A stretch of 64,000 bases of DNA from positions 1 to 64,000 of the forward strand of contig JBBQUM010000008.1 of the NCBI GenBank assembly GCA_038212445.1. The letters run 5' to 3'. Shown one piece after another: positions 18,178 through 28,080 of the stretch; within the stretch, counting starts at the first letter, position 1; each line of letters opens with the position of its first letter. This stretch comes from TMP-7 sp038212445. Its GTDB lineage: Bacteria; Acidobacteriota; Terriglobia; Bryobacterales; Bryobacteraceae. Made by a program: the position numbers and the translations under genes. The notes under the pieces are model-generated. The model was not told the DNA's origin. It made no database searches and was given only the letters and a program-made list of their open reading frames with translations.

Positions 18178-19248
18178 ATGCGCAAAACACAACTAATCTT
18201 CGCCGTCTCGTTGGTGGCGTTCACATCCCTGGCTTGGCCGCAAGCTGGAGCCAGGCAGGCGGCGCTCGAAGGCTACGATCCTGTACTGCTCACCGAAGGC
18301 AAAGAGGTGGCCGGTAAAGACTCGCTGAAGGCATCCCACGGACAATTCCTCTACCAGTTCTCAACCGAAGAGACCCGAGCCCGCTTCCAGAAGGAGCCCG
18401 ATCGGTACAGCATCCAACTCGACGGCGCATGTGCCCGCATGGGCGCGCCGGTTGGCGGCCAACCTGATTCCTACACGGTGGTGGATGGGAAGATCTACAT
18501 CTTCGGATCGTCGGATTGCTATAAAGCGTTTATCGCCGCACCCGGTAAATACCTGGAGTCAGCACAGCCGCACGCTGAGTGGAAACCCACTGCCGAAGAA
18601 AGCCGCCGTGGCGGTGCGATGCTCGCCAAGGTTCTCGGCGCCTCCGGAGGCGAAGCGCGGTGGAGGAACGTAAACAGTTATGTCGAGGTACGCGACGGCG
18701 GACCCAGCAGACCCGGCGTCGAGGTCACGCGCGTGGTGAAATCACCCGACACCTTCAGCACGAACACGCATACCGGCAACAATGATTCCGGGACACTGGT
18801 ACGCGGACGAGAAGGCATCTCGATGTTTCGCGGGGAAGGCCGCCGTATTCCTCCAGCCTTCGTGAGCGCAACTGAAACCAACTTCTTTAGCCACGAACTC
18901 CTGACGGTACTGGTTTCGCGTTCGTCGGACCAGTTTGCCGGCTCAGCCGATCCCAACGAGCTCCTGGTGAACCATAAGGGCTCCATCACCAGACTGAAGC
19001 TCGATGCCGCCGGCCGGGTGGTCAGTGTCACCTACCGCGCCCGCGGGCGTGAGAAGTCATTCGGCGAGATCGTGACAACGCTGTCCGACTACCGCGAAGT
19101 GGACGGGTTCATGTTGCCGTTTCATGGGGAATCGGCCTTTGATGGCACGGCTGTTCCCGAACTCACCTTCAACGTCCAGAAGTACGTTTTGAACCCGGCC
19201 GACATTGAAGTGCGCACTCAGCCGCCGGCCAAGATCCGCGAGCTCTAA
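18178..19248 (+). CDS. Exported YHS-domain protein
   Basis: A 356-residue protein starting immediately after the permease stop. It has a signal peptide (LIFAVSLVAFTSLAWPQA) and a YHS-like domain (ALEGYDPVLLTEGKEVAG, FLYQFSTEETRARFQKEPD, two Cys in DGACARMG and GSSDCYKAF), a domain often linked to metal binding. Residues about 150-356 form a second domain, mainly beta strands, resembling outer-membrane lipoprotein-sorting folds (WRNVNSYVEVRDGG, RLKLDAAGRVVSVTYRARG, DYREVDGFMLPFHGE). The role is not known. Tight spacing to the permease and the following propeller marks one operon. Confidence 0.8.
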   Translation: MRKTQLIFAVSLVAFTSLAWPQAGARQAALEGYDPVLLTEGKEVAGKDSLKASHGQFLYQFSTEETRARFQKEPDRYSIQLDGACARMGAPVGGQPDSYTVVDGKIYIFGSSDCYKAFIAAPGKYLESAQPHAEWKPTAEESRRGGAMLAKVLGASGGEARWRNVNSYVEVRDGGPSRPGVEVTRVVKSPDTFSTNTHTGNNDSGTLVRGREGISMFRGEGRRIPPAFVSATETNFFSHELLTVLVSRSSDQFAGSADPNELLVNHKGSITRLKLDAAGRVVSVTYRARGREKSFGEIVTTLSDYREVDGFMLPFHGESAFDGTAVPELTFNVQKYVLNPADIEVRTQPPAKIREL

Positions 19249-19249
19249 C

Positions 19250-20461
19250 ATGCGTGTCATTATCCTTTCCTGCGCAGCACTGGCGTGTTGCGGCGCAGCC
19301 GACTGGCCCAAGTTCGGCGGACCGTCAAGCGATTTTGCAGCCCCAATGGACGCGCCGTTGCGCTGGCCCGCAACCGGCCCAAGGGTAGTTTGGAACCGCC
19401 CGCTTGGGGAAGGCTATTCGTCGGTGGTGGTGGCCGGATCCCGGCTGTACACGATGTTCAGGCGGGGCGAACAGGAAGTGGTGATCAGCCTCGATGCAGG
19501 CACCGGCAAGACGATTTGGGAATACGCGTACGACGCGCCTCTTCCCGCAGACTTCGACGTCCACAACACTACGGGTCCACGAGCGACTCCCCTGGTGGCC
19601 GGCGACTCGCTGTTCACGGCCGGCGCTGCGGGCAAACTCCACTGTCTCGACCGCGATACCGGCAAGGTGCGCTGGCGGCGTGACCTGATCACGGACTTTC
19701 ACGGCTCGATCCGCGTGAATGGATACGCTATCAGTCCCGGTGCGTGGAACGACACAATCCTCGTTTTTCCAAATGCTCCTGGCGCGGCGGTTGCGGCTTT
19801 GCGACAGTCCGATGGCTCGGTGTTGTGGAGCAGGCATTCCTTCACGGTGTCTTATGCATCGCCCATCCTTATCAAGGCCGCCGGCCGCGAGCAGTGGGTG
19901 GCGCAGTTCTCCGAGGAGGTGGTGGGTCTCGATCCGGCCAGCGGAGATGTGCTGTGGTCCCATCCCCACACAAATGCCGAGAAAGTAAATGCCTCGACGG
20001 CGTTGTGGACGGATGGACTGCTATTTCTGAGCAATGCCTACGACGGCGGCAGCCGTGTACTGCGCCTCTTAGCCGAAAGCAAGTCGATCAAGGTGGAAGA
20101 GGTGTGGGCGCATAGACAGGTCCGCGTTCATCACTCGGATGCCGTCCACATCGGGGAAGTCCTCTACGTTGCCAGCGGTGATACGGGAGCGTGCCCGATC
20201 GCTGCCGCGGATCTGAAGACTGGCAAAATGCTCTGGCGTGACCGGACGTTTCCGAAGGCGTCTCTCATCGCCGCGGGGAAACAGCTGATCATTCTCGATG
20301 AGGATGGCACGCTTGCTCTTGGAGAGCCGACGGCTACCGGACTTGAAGTCCTCGGAAAGGCGCAACTACTCTCCTCGAACGCCTGGACAGCGCCCGTCGT
20401 CATTGGTAAACGCATCTACCTGCGGGATCGAAAATCGCTGATGGCGGTTGAACTCGAGTAG
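19250..20461 (+). CDS. Secreted PQQ-type beta-propeller protein
   Basis: A 403-residue exported protein: signal peptide MRVIILSCAALACCGA-ADWPKFGGP, then propeller blades with the usual LDAGTGKTIWEYAY, LDRDTGKVRWRRDL, LRQSDGSVLWSRHSF and ADLKTGKMLWRDRTF motifs. It starts one base after the YHS gene stop, making it the last gene of the padR-permease-YHS operon. It is the same type as the protein at 6045-7331 but only distantly similar. Substrate or partner is unknown; no dehydrogenase-specific motifs are evident. Confidence 0.86.
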   Translation: MRVIILSCAALACCGAADWPKFGGPSSDFAAPMDAPLRWPATGPRVVWNRPLGEGYSSVVVAGSRLYTMFRRGEQEVVISLDAGTGKTIWEYAYDAPLPADFDVHNTTGPRATPLVAGDSLFTAGAAGKLHCLDRDTGKVRWRRDLITDFHGSIRVNGYAISPGAWNDTILVFPNAPGAAVAALRQSDGSVLWSRHSFTVSYASPILIKAAGREQWVAQFSEEVVGLDPASGDVLWSHPHTNAEKVNASTALWTDGLLFLSNAYDGGSRVLRLLAESKSIKVEEVWAHRQVRVHHSDAVHIGEVLYVASGDTGACPIAAADLKTGKMLWRDRTFPKASLIAAGKQLIILDEDGTLALGEPTATGLEVLGKAQLLSSNAWTAPVVIGKRIYLRDRKSLMAVELE

Positions 20462-20475
20462 GGCGCCACTCCCTT

Positions 20476-22314
20476 TCATCGCGCCAACTCGTCGAGTATC
20501 TTTCCGACCTGCTCGTGCAGATCCGGCGCTGCCCCATAAATCACTTTGGCCGTCTTGCCGGTTTTGTCGAACAGGAACATCGTCGGCACAGCCGTAATAT
20601 CGCCAAAGGCGCGCGCGGTAGATAAATCCGCAATCGCCCAGCGAAGCGCAGGGCTCAACAAACTGACCGTCGATCGGATCTTGTCCTCGGGTGACTCTAC
20701 TGCAAATGCGACTACTGCCACCTTGTCCCCATATTTCCGCTTGACCTCGCCCAGCCACTCGAGCGTCGACCGGCAGGGCGGGCACCATGTGGCCCAAAAC
20801 TCCACCAGCAAGGCTCGGCCGGCAAGCTGTTCGTTCGAGAGTGCGTTTCCCGAAAGGTCCGTAATGGCAAATTTGGGAAGATTCGAGATCTCAGTCGCAG
20901 CGGCAGTTGCCCCGCTGGTCTCGCGGCTAACAACGTCTTTCCGTCCGGCCAGAATCAGCGAGATCATCCTCGATAGATCTACCTTGAATTTTGCCTGGCT
21001 CTTGGCATCACGCCACGGGGCGTAGCGTCCGCTCCCATCGACATCGCCGAAATAGCCGAATTCACGCGGACTCGCCACCAGCACATCGTCCACAAATATC
21101 GCTGGGTAACCCTTCACTCCATACCGGTCCGCTAACTTCGACGCTCCAAAATTCTCGCTGACGTAGGTCACCCGACCCGCATATTCGGCAGCCACTTCCT
21201 GTACCAGCAAACTTGCTGGATCCGAAATGTTTCAAGTGTAGGGCCAGCGGACAAGCGTCAGCGTAACGGTCTTGCCCGCGATCCGCTTCGCCGCCAGCCG
21301 CGACTGTCGCGCGCTGTAATAAGCGGGAATAACCTGGTCGACAATCAACCGGGCGCTGCGCCACTCATCCTTGCTCGGCGGCGATCCATCCGGATGAGCC
21401 GTGTACAGCGCGGCCCTTTGAGCCAGGATTTCGGCGATGGAATCGTCGTCGCGCGAGGATGCGAGTCTCTGGTTCAGCATCGCGACATCGCTCTTCACTT
21501 TGGCTTGACCCTCTACGTCGAGTTCGGGCGCGTCCAGCATTCCGTAATGCCGCAGCGCCTCCAGATATTGATACATTGCGCCAGCGGAGTACTTGGCCGC
21601 ATCCAATTCCCGGGCTAGCTTGATCGTTGCGTTCAGCGAAATAAAGCGTGGGTGGAGATCGATTGACTTGGGCGGCTTGAATGCGGCATTCACCTTCTCC
21701 TGCAACGCCAGCAGTTCCGGCAGAAAAGACCGTTCGACAAACGGACGACCGCGACGCATCAACTTCATCGACGCGCAGAAGCGGGCAAATTCAGCCTCGC
21801 CTTGCGCCTGCCCCACGTAAAACAGGCCATCCTTTGGCTTCGTCGCCGTCGCAAAGCCACGCCCTCCATCGAGTAGCGGGATGGCTTTCACTCGAGCGGC
21901 CTGCATGAGTGCGGCGACCGCCGCGGGGCCTCCACGGGCACCACGCGATTGCAACTCCTTGTCCAGCGCGGCCAAGCGAAGGCTGGCCTTCCCCCATTCG
22001 GCTTCGAAGGCCGGAAGGCTATCTTTGACGGTATCCGCTTTCTCGATGAGGTTACGCGCGCCGGCGAGCATATCCTCTACTTGCCCCAGGCGTTCGAGCG
22101 CGACATAAATGTCGCCTGCCGTGAGGGCGTCCTCGGCTCCCTTGAGAAAGGTCGCTGTAGTCGCTTTCAGATCGGGAAAGTCAGGACTGGAGAAGGGCTG
22201 TTCGTTAATCTGGCGCAGCCGCGCGATCTCTTTACTGATTTGCGAATTCCCGCTTTGGGCGAGGACCGGGAGCGACATCGCCAGACACACAAGTACGAGC
22301 CTGTGGATTTGCAC
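20476..22314 (-). CDS. Candidate selenoprotein: helical domain, Sec-thioredoxin fold, TlpA-like CPPC domain
   Basis: Read straight through one TGA (21234-21232), the frame from GTG 22314 to 20476 encodes 612 residues. It has a signal peptide (LVLVCLAMSLPVLAQ) and a mostly helical domain to about residue 340. The first thioredoxin fold then has strand KTVTLTLVRW, active site PYT-Sec-NISD, a helix, RVTYVSENFG, and the cis-Pro strand KGYPAIFV. A TlpA-like thioredoxin domain with WATWCPPC and AVPTMFLF completes it. Conventional calling would give two proteins (360 and 244 residues), the second with half an active site. The TGA lies exactly where the redox residue belongs, a SECIS-like hairpin follows it, and selD here shows the same arrangement. 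The alternative is a nonsense mutation of a Cys or Trp codon. Confidence 0.75.
21204..21234 (-). promoter_or_regulatory. Putative bacterial SECIS element with UGA(Sec) codon
   Basis: On the minus strand, TGA (21234-21232) is followed by 12 bases, then a perfect 6-bp stem CCAGCA / TGCTGG (21219-21214 and 21209-21204) closing the loop AGTT. The loop begins 18 bases after the UGA and its second base is G. Both fit the published consensus for bacterial SECIS (loop 16-37 nt from UGA, G among the first two loop bases), and the spacing equals that in E. coli fdhF as I recall it. Confidence 0.68.
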
Positions 22315-22401
22315 AGGCTTTTGGACGGACGGCGTCGGCGGACGTTAGCGAGTACAATCGCCAAATAAAGTGGTGGTTCACCCCTGGGCTAGAATCGTTC
22401 A

Positions 22402-23670
22402 ATGGCATCAAATGTCCTCGCCGCCATTCACAGCGCCCTTCATGATGACGACGCGACCGCCGTTCAACAAATCCTCGATCAGCACCCCGAGTTGAAAGCG
22501 AATATCGACAAGCCCCTCGCCGAGTTTGGTTCGCCCGCAATTCTGCACGTGGCGAGCCGCGCCATGCTCGACGTGTTCCTGAATGCGGGCGCGGACATCA
22601 ATGCCCGGAGCAAATGGTGGGCCGGGAGTTTTGGCCTGCTCGATCAGGCCAGTCCGGAACTCTCAGCCTACGCGTTGGAGCGCGGCGCGACGCTCACCGT
22701 CCACGCAGCCGCTCGCCTCGGTATGGTGGATGCGCTACGAAAGCTCATCGCTACCGACCCCGCGCTGATCCATGCACGCGGCGGCGACGGACAGACGCCG
22801 CTGCACTTCGCTTCAACCGTCGAGATTGCCGAGTTCCTTGTGCAGCAGGGCGCCGACGTGAATGCTCGCGACGTAGATCACGAATCCACTCCGGCACAGT
22901 GGATGCTCTCAAAGCGGCCCGAAGTCGCCCGGTATCTGGTCCAGCAAGGCTCGCGAACCGACATCCTGATGGCCGCTGCACTCGGCGATAACGACTTGGC
23001 CCGCCGCCATCTTGAAGCCGATCCGGACTCGATTCGCACGCGCGTCAGCGATGAATATTTTCCAAAGACGAATCCTCACAGCGGCGGTACGATTTACCAA
23101 TGGGAGTTGGGCTGGCATGTCTCGGCCGTCCAGGTGGCAAAGAAGTTCGGCCATACGGAGACTTTCAACTTCCTGAATGAGCGTAGTCCAGCAGACGAAC
23201 AACTCCTCAACGCTTGCTGGCTGCACGGCCAGGCTCGCGTACACTCGCTCCTTGCCGCAAATCCAGACCTCGCCTCGCAGCTGACTCCATCCGGCCAGCG
23301 TCAACTCGCTCATGCCGCCCGTAACAACGACACCGCCGCCGCGGCTCTCATGCTGGAAGCGGGTCTCCCGGTCAACGTCCACGGCCAGCACCACGCGACA
23401 CCCCTCCACTGGGCGGCTTGGCACGGAAACGCTGAACTGGCGCGTCTGATTCTCAAGCGCAACCCGCCGCTCGCTACCACCGACAATGATTTTCAAGGCA
23501 CGCCGGTGAATTGGGCAGTCCACGGTTCGCAAAATGGTTGGTACTGTTCCACCGGCGACTATCCTGCAACTCTCGAAGTTTTGCTCGACGCAGGCGTTCC
23601 CCTTCCCGAGCAAACCGGAGGTACTGAAGCGGTGCGCGGCGTCCTAGCAAGGCACGGCCTTACGTCTTGA
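22402..23670 (+). CDS. Ankyrin-repeat protein
   Basis: A 422-residue cytoplasmic protein with no signal peptide, made of ankyrin repeats: GSPAILHVASRAMLDVFLNA, DGQTPLHFASTVEIAEFLVQ, HHATPLHWAAWHGNAELARL and several weaker repeats between. Ankyrin repeats form a protein-binding scaffold; no catalytic motif is visible. It is divergent from the thioredoxin gene across about 87 bases and is followed 38 bases later by the propeller gene. The partner is unknown. Confidence 0.88.
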   Translation: MASNVLAAIHSALHDDDATAVQQILDQHPELKANIDKPLAEFGSPAILHVASRAMLDVFLNAGADINARSKWWAGSFGLLDQASPELSAYALERGATLTVHAAARLGMVDALRKLIATDPALIHARGGDGQTPLHFASTVEIAEFLVQQGADVNARDVDHESTPAQWMLSKRPEVARYLVQQGSRTDILMAAALGDNDLARRHLEADPDSIRTRVSDEYFPKTNPHSGGTIYQWELGWHVSAVQVAKKFGHTETFNFLNERSPADEQLLNACWLHGQARVHSLLAANPDLASQLTPSGQRQLAHAARNNDTAAAALMLEAGLPVNVHGQHHATPLHWAAWHGNAELARLILKRNPPLATTDNDFQGTPVNWAVHGSQNGWYCSTGDYPATLEVLLDAGVPLPEQTGGTEAVRGVLARHGLTS

Positions 23671-23708
23671 TGGGCGCGTAGTGCCGCGCGAGCGTTATCC
23701 TAACGGAA

Positions 23709-26700
23709 ATGCTGCTGCTACGGACCGCTGCTTGTTCTCTCCTATTGGGCGCACTTTGCGTTGCGCAACCCTACGACGCCGCATTCTTCAAGGCCATGAA
23801 GTGGCGGAATATCGGCCCCAACCGAGGCGGCCGCTCCATCACCTCGGCAGGCAGCGATGCGCGACCGCTTGAGTATTACTTCGGCGCTGTGGGCGGCGGA
23901 CTTTGGAAAACCGCCGACGGGGGCGTCACGTGGAGACCGGTGACCGACGGCCAGATCGCCAGTTCCTCAGTCGGCGCAGTGGCCGTCGCGCCGTCCAACC
24001 CGGACGTCGTCTATATCGGAATGGGCGAGATTGAACTGCGCGGGAACATCATGCAGGGCGACGGCATGTATAAGTCCACCGACGCCGGCAAAACCTGGAA
24101 GCACGCCGGACTCACCGACTCTCAAACCATCTCACGCATCCGGATTCACCCCACCAACCCCGACATCGTCTACGCTGCGAGTTTCGGCCATCCCTACGGG
24201 CCCAACACTGAGCGCGGCATCTTTCGCTCAAAGGACGGCGGCGCCACATGGAAGCGGGTACTCTACCGCTCAGACCGCGTAGGAGCTGCTGATCTGTGCA
24301 TGGATCCCTCCAACCCGAACGTCCTGTTCGCGGCGCTGTGGGACGCTTATCGCACGCCGTGGAGTCTCTCGAGCGGCGGCCCGGGCAGCGGCCTTTTCAA
24401 ATCTACGGACGGCGGCGATACCTGGACTGAGATCACGCGCAATAGCGGCCTGCCCCAAGGCATCATCGGCAAAATCGGCGTAGCGGTTTCGGGGACTGAC
24501 TCCAAAAGGATCTACGCCATTGTCGAAGCCGAGGACGGCGGCATCTACCAGTCCAACGACGCCGGCTCTACCTGGACGCGCATTTCAGAGGATCGACGCG
24601 TCCGTCAGCGCGCCTTTTATTACTCGCGCATTTATGCCGATCCGAAGGCGAAGGACACGATGTACGTGCTCAACACTGCCTTCTTCAAGTCCGTCGATGG
24701 CGGCAAGACCTTCACCACCATTCGCGTCCCCCACGGCGACAATCACGATCTCTGGATCGCCGGCAATGATCCGCTTCGCATGGTGAACTCCAATGACGGC
24801 GGGGCCAACGTATCGGTGAACGGCGGCGAGACCTGGACGGGTCAGGCGTTCGCCACCGCGCAGCTTTACCATATTGCGACCACCAAGGATCTTCCATATC
24901 ACGTCTGCGGCGCCCAACAGGACAATACGACCATCTGCGTTCCCAGCGATGCCGCCCGCAATATGCGCGATCCGCGGGCGCCCGCCGGTAGCTGGATGTA
25001 TGCCGTTGGCGGCGGCGAGAGCGGCTACATCGCACCCCATCCAACTGATCCAAACCTCTTTTATGCGGGCAGCCAGGGAGCCTTGCTCACCAAGTACGAC
25101 CGTCGCACCGGTTGGACGCGCGACATCCAGGTCTACCCGCTGTTCTTCTCCGGACAAGCCGCGTCCACGCTCCCCGAGCGCTGGCAGTGGACGTTTCCAA
25201 TCGTGTTCTCGCCGCTCGATGCGAAAACGCTCTACACCACTTCACAGCATCTATGGCGAACCACCAATGACGGCCAAAACTGGCAATCGATCAGCCCTGA
25301 CCTGACTCGCGCCGACCCCAAAACGCTAGGCGACTCCGGTGGTCCGATCACCAAGGATCAAAATGGGCCGGAGATCTACGCCACCATCTTCGCGGTGGCG
25401 CCGTCGTATTTCGATGCCAACACCATTTGGACCGGCTCGGACGACGGCGTTGCGCACATCACTCGCGACGGCGGCAAGAGCTGGCAGAAAATCACGCCCC
25501 AAGGACTGCCGGATTTCGCGAGGATTTCCCTGATCGACGCGTCGCACCACAGCGCCGGCACCGCGTACCTCGCAGCCAAGAATTATCAGCTTGACGATCG
25601 CGCTCCCTACATTTACAGAACCGCCGACTATGGCCGCTCCTGGACTAAGATCGTCAACGGCATTCCGGCAGGCGCCTTTGTGCACGCGGTCCGTGAGGAC
25701 CCCAAGCGGAAGGGCTTGCTTTACGCGGGAACCGAGCACGGCATCTTCGTGTCCTTTAACGATGGAGCGGTTTGGCAGTCGCTGAACCTCGATCTGCCGG
25801 ATACGCAGGTCTCCGACCTCGTGGTGGAAGAGAACGACGTGGTGATCGCAACCCATGGGCGCTCGTTCTACGTCCTTGATGGGATTGGCGCGCTGCGGCA
25901 GATCGATGAGGCGATATCGAAGGCTGACGTACACCTCTTCCAACCCGCGCCGGCGATCCGCTCGGTGACACAGCCGCAGATCGATTACTATCTGGCGAAA
26001 GCCGCCAATGAAGTCACCATCGATATCCTCGATAGCCGCGGGACCGTCGTGCGGTCGTTCAAGGGGCCCCCGGAGGACGACAAGAAAAAGTCGGGCGCGG
26101 CGAATGAGGACGGCGAAGAAGGCTTCGGTCCGCCAAGGGCCAAGCCGCCTACCCAAGCTGCAGGGCTAAACCGCTTCTCCTGGGATCTGCGGCACCCGGG
26201 CGCCAAGACATTTGAGGGCATGGTCGTTTGGAGCGCGCGCGCCGAGACCGGGCCGCTGGCTTTGCCCGGCGACTATCAAGTGCGCCTGACTGCCAACGGA
26301 CAGACTCGCACCGCCCCTCTGAGGATCCTGATCGATCCACGCCTCAGGGAGGTTACGCAGAAGGATCTCGAGGAGCAGTTCAAGCTCGCTAGCGACATAC
26401 GCGACCGCTTCTCGGAGGCGAATGACATGGTGATCAAAATTCGAGAGATCAAGAAGCAGATTAAGGATCGCAACGAAAAAGCGAAGGATCCGGCGATCGC
26501 GGCCGCCGGCGAGCGTCTGGAGACTCGACTCAGCCGCGTGGAGGAAGAGGTCTACCAGGTCCGCAACCGCAGCAATCAGGATCCGTTGAACTTCCCCATC
26601 AAGCTGAACAATCTCATCGGGGCGCTTGGCCGCAGCGTCATGACTGGCGACGCAAGGCCAACCGATCAGGCATACGTGGTGTTCAAAGAGCTCAGCGGGC

Positions 26701-26804
26701 GCCTGGCAGACCAGCAGGCGAAGCTCAAAGAAGCGCTGACCGGGGACCTCGAGAAGATGAACCAGTTGCTTGGTGCCAAGGGCATCGTTACAATCCAACC
26801 GTAG
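23709..26804 (+). CDS. Exported VPS10/sortilin-like BNR propeller protein
   Basis: This 1031-residue exported protein has a signal peptide (LLLRTAACSLLLGALCVAQ). Residues about 30-720 form two large propellers with many Asp-box/BNR motifs (STDAGKTWKHAGL, SKDGGATWKRVLY, STDGGDTWTEIT, SNDAGSTWTRIS, TRDGGKSWQKIT). A beta domain follows, and then a charged coiled-coil tail (residues about 890-1020, for example IREIKKQIKDRNEKAKD). These proteins are frequent in Acidobacteria and Bacteroidetes, often labelled glycosyl hydrolase, but I see no catalytic residues to support hydrolysis. ATG 23709 gives a clean signal peptide. A serine hydrolase gene starts 4 bases after its stop. Confidence 0.87.
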   Translation: MLLLRTAACSLLLGALCVAQPYDAAFFKAMKWRNIGPNRGGRSITSAGSDARPLEYYFGAVGGGLWKTADGGVTWRPVTDGQIASSSVGAVAVAPSNPDVVYIGMGEIELRGNIMQGDGMYKSTDAGKTWKHAGLTDSQTISRIRIHPTNPDIVYAASFGHPYGPNTERGIFRSKDGGATWKRVLYRSDRVGAADLCMDPSNPNVLFAALWDAYRTPWSLSSGGPGSGLFKSTDGGDTWTEITRNSGLPQGIIGKIGVAVSGTDSKRIYAIVEAEDGGIYQSNDAGSTWTRISEDRRVRQRAFYYSRIYADPKAKDTMYVLNTAFFKSVDGGKTFTTIRVPHGDNHDLWIAGNDPLRMVNSNDGGANVSVNGGETWTGQAFATAQLYHIATTKDLPYHVCGAQQDNTTICVPSDAARNMRDPRAPAGSWMYAVGGGESGYIAPHPTDPNLFYAGSQGALLTKYDRRTGWTRDIQVYPLFFSGQAASTLPERWQWTFPIVFSPLDAKTLYTTSQHLWRTTNDGQNWQSISPDLTRADPKTLGDSGGPITKDQNGPEIYATIFAVAPSYFDANTIWTGSDDGVAHITRDGGKSWQKITPQGLPDFARISLIDASHHSAGTAYLAAKNYQLDDRAPYIYRTADYGRSWTKIVNGIPAGAFVHAVREDPKRKGLLYAGTEHGIFVSFNDGAVWQSLNLDLPDTQVSDLVVEENDVVIATHGRSFYVLDGIGALRQIDEAISKADVHLFQPAPAIRSVTQPQIDYYLAKAANEVTIDILDSRGTVVRSFKGPPEDDKKKSGAANEDGEEGFGPPRAKPPTQAAGLNRFSWDLRHPGAKTFEGMVVWSARAETGPLALPGDYQVRLTANGQTRTAPLRILIDPRLREVTQKDLEEQFKLASDIRDRFSEANDMVIKIREIKKQIKDRNEKAKDPAIAAAGERLETRLSRVEEEVYQVRNRSNQDPLNFPIKLNNLIGALGRSVMTGDARPTDQAYVVFKELSGRLADQQAKLKEALTGDLEKMNQLLGAKGIVTIQP

Positions 26805-26808
26805 CCAA

Positions 26809-28065
26809 ATGAAACTCAAACAACTCTTTATAGCCCTGTCGCTCGGCGCAAGCCTGGTTTCCGCTCAACCGGCGGCGTCATCAAAGCCGCTGAGACTTTC
26901 GCCCGAACGGCTGGCCCGCGTTGATAAACTTCTGCAGCAGTACACTGACCAAAACAAGATTTCGGGCGCCGTCGCGCTGGTCCTGCAAGACGGCAAGCCC
27001 GTCTACGAACATGCTTTCGGCTGGAGCGATAAGGAGGCTGGACGGCGGATGACCAATTCGACGCTCTTCCGGATTGCGTCGCAGACCAAGGCATTCACCA
27101 GCACCGCCATCCTCGCTCTTTATGAGGACGGCAAAATCGGACTGGACGAGCCGGTAAGCCATTTCATCCCGACCTTCGCCCACACCACTGTCGCGGTGAA
27201 GGACGGATCGGGCGTGCAGATGGTGGCCGCCAAGGGGCCAATCACGATCCGCCAATTGCTCACACATACCGCCGGCATATCCTATGGCACCGACCCGAAC
27301 GTGCGCGACCTGTACGCAGCCAAGGGCCTTGGACCGAACGCGGGCAACGGTTGGTATACCGCGGACAAGGACGAGCCGATCTGCGAAACGATGGAGCGTC
27401 TGGGCACTCTTCCCTTCGTCTCCCAACCCGGTGAAGCTTACGTCTACGGCTATAACACCGACATCCTGGGATGCGTGGTGGAGAAGGCGTCGGGCATGGC
27501 GCTGGACGAATTTATCCGCACCCGCATCACTGGACCTCTTGGACTGAAGGACACGCGTTTCTACATTCCGCCCGCCGAGCGCGACCGCCTGGCTGCGGTC
27601 TACGCGAGCGGCAGCGACGGTCTGATCGTACGCGCGCCGGACGGCTCCAAGGGACAGGGCCACTACGTTGACGGTCCGCGCAAGAGCTTCGCGGGCGGTG
27701 CGGGGCTCACCTCAACGGCACACGATTACGCGCGCTTCCTGGAGATGATCCGGAATGGCGGCGCGCTGGACGGAGTGCGCGTCCTCGGTTCACGCACCGT
27801 TGAACTGATGACCACCAATCAGGCGGGGACGCTCCACTCGACCACTGGACTTGGCTTCGGCCTGGGCTTCGAAACAGTGGATCGCTACGGCGCGAGCGGT
27901 ATGGCCGGGGTCGGCGCATTCGGCTGGGGCGGCGCCTACGGCACCACCTATCAAGTGGACCGACAGAGCCGCATGGTGGTGGTGCTCATGCTGCAGCTCA
28001 TGCCGAACGCTACCGACATCCAGCCCAAATTCTCCACCGCGGTGTACCAGGCGCTGGTGAATTAA
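26809..28065 (+). CDS. Secreted class C beta-lactamase-like serine hydrolase
   Basis: A 418-residue exported protein (signal peptide LKQLFIALSLGASLVSA) of the beta-lactamase/penicillin-binding fold. Catalytic motifs are visible: SxxK as SQTK in FRIASQTKAF, YxN as YGYNTD, and a third-motif region near GWGGAYGTTYQ. The family includes esterases, D-aminopeptidases and class C beta-lactamases, so the substrate is open. It lies 4 bases after the propeller gene and is probably co-transcribed with it. ATG 26809 is preferred because the upstream extension lies inside the previous gene. Confidence 0.88.
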   Translation: MKLKQLFIALSLGASLVSAQPAASSKPLRLSPERLARVDKLLQQYTDQNKISGAVALVLQDGKPVYEHAFGWSDKEAGRRMTNSTLFRIASQTKAFTSTAILALYEDGKIGLDEPVSHFIPTFAHTTVAVKDGSGVQMVAAKGPITIRQLLTHTAGISYGTDPNVRDLYAAKGLGPNAGNGWYTADKDEPICETMERLGTLPFVSQPGEAYVYGYNTDILGCVVEKASGMALDEFIRTRITGPLGLKDTRFYIPPAERDRLAAVYASGSDGLIVRAPDGSKGQGHYVDGPRKSFAGGAGLTSTAHDYARFLEMIRNGGALDGVRVLGSRTVELMTTNQAGTLHSTTGLGFGLGFETVDRYGASGMAGVGAFGWGGAYGTTYQVDRQSRMVVVLMLQLMPNATDIQPKFSTAVYQALVN

Positions 28066-28080
28066 GTCGCGTGACTCGTT

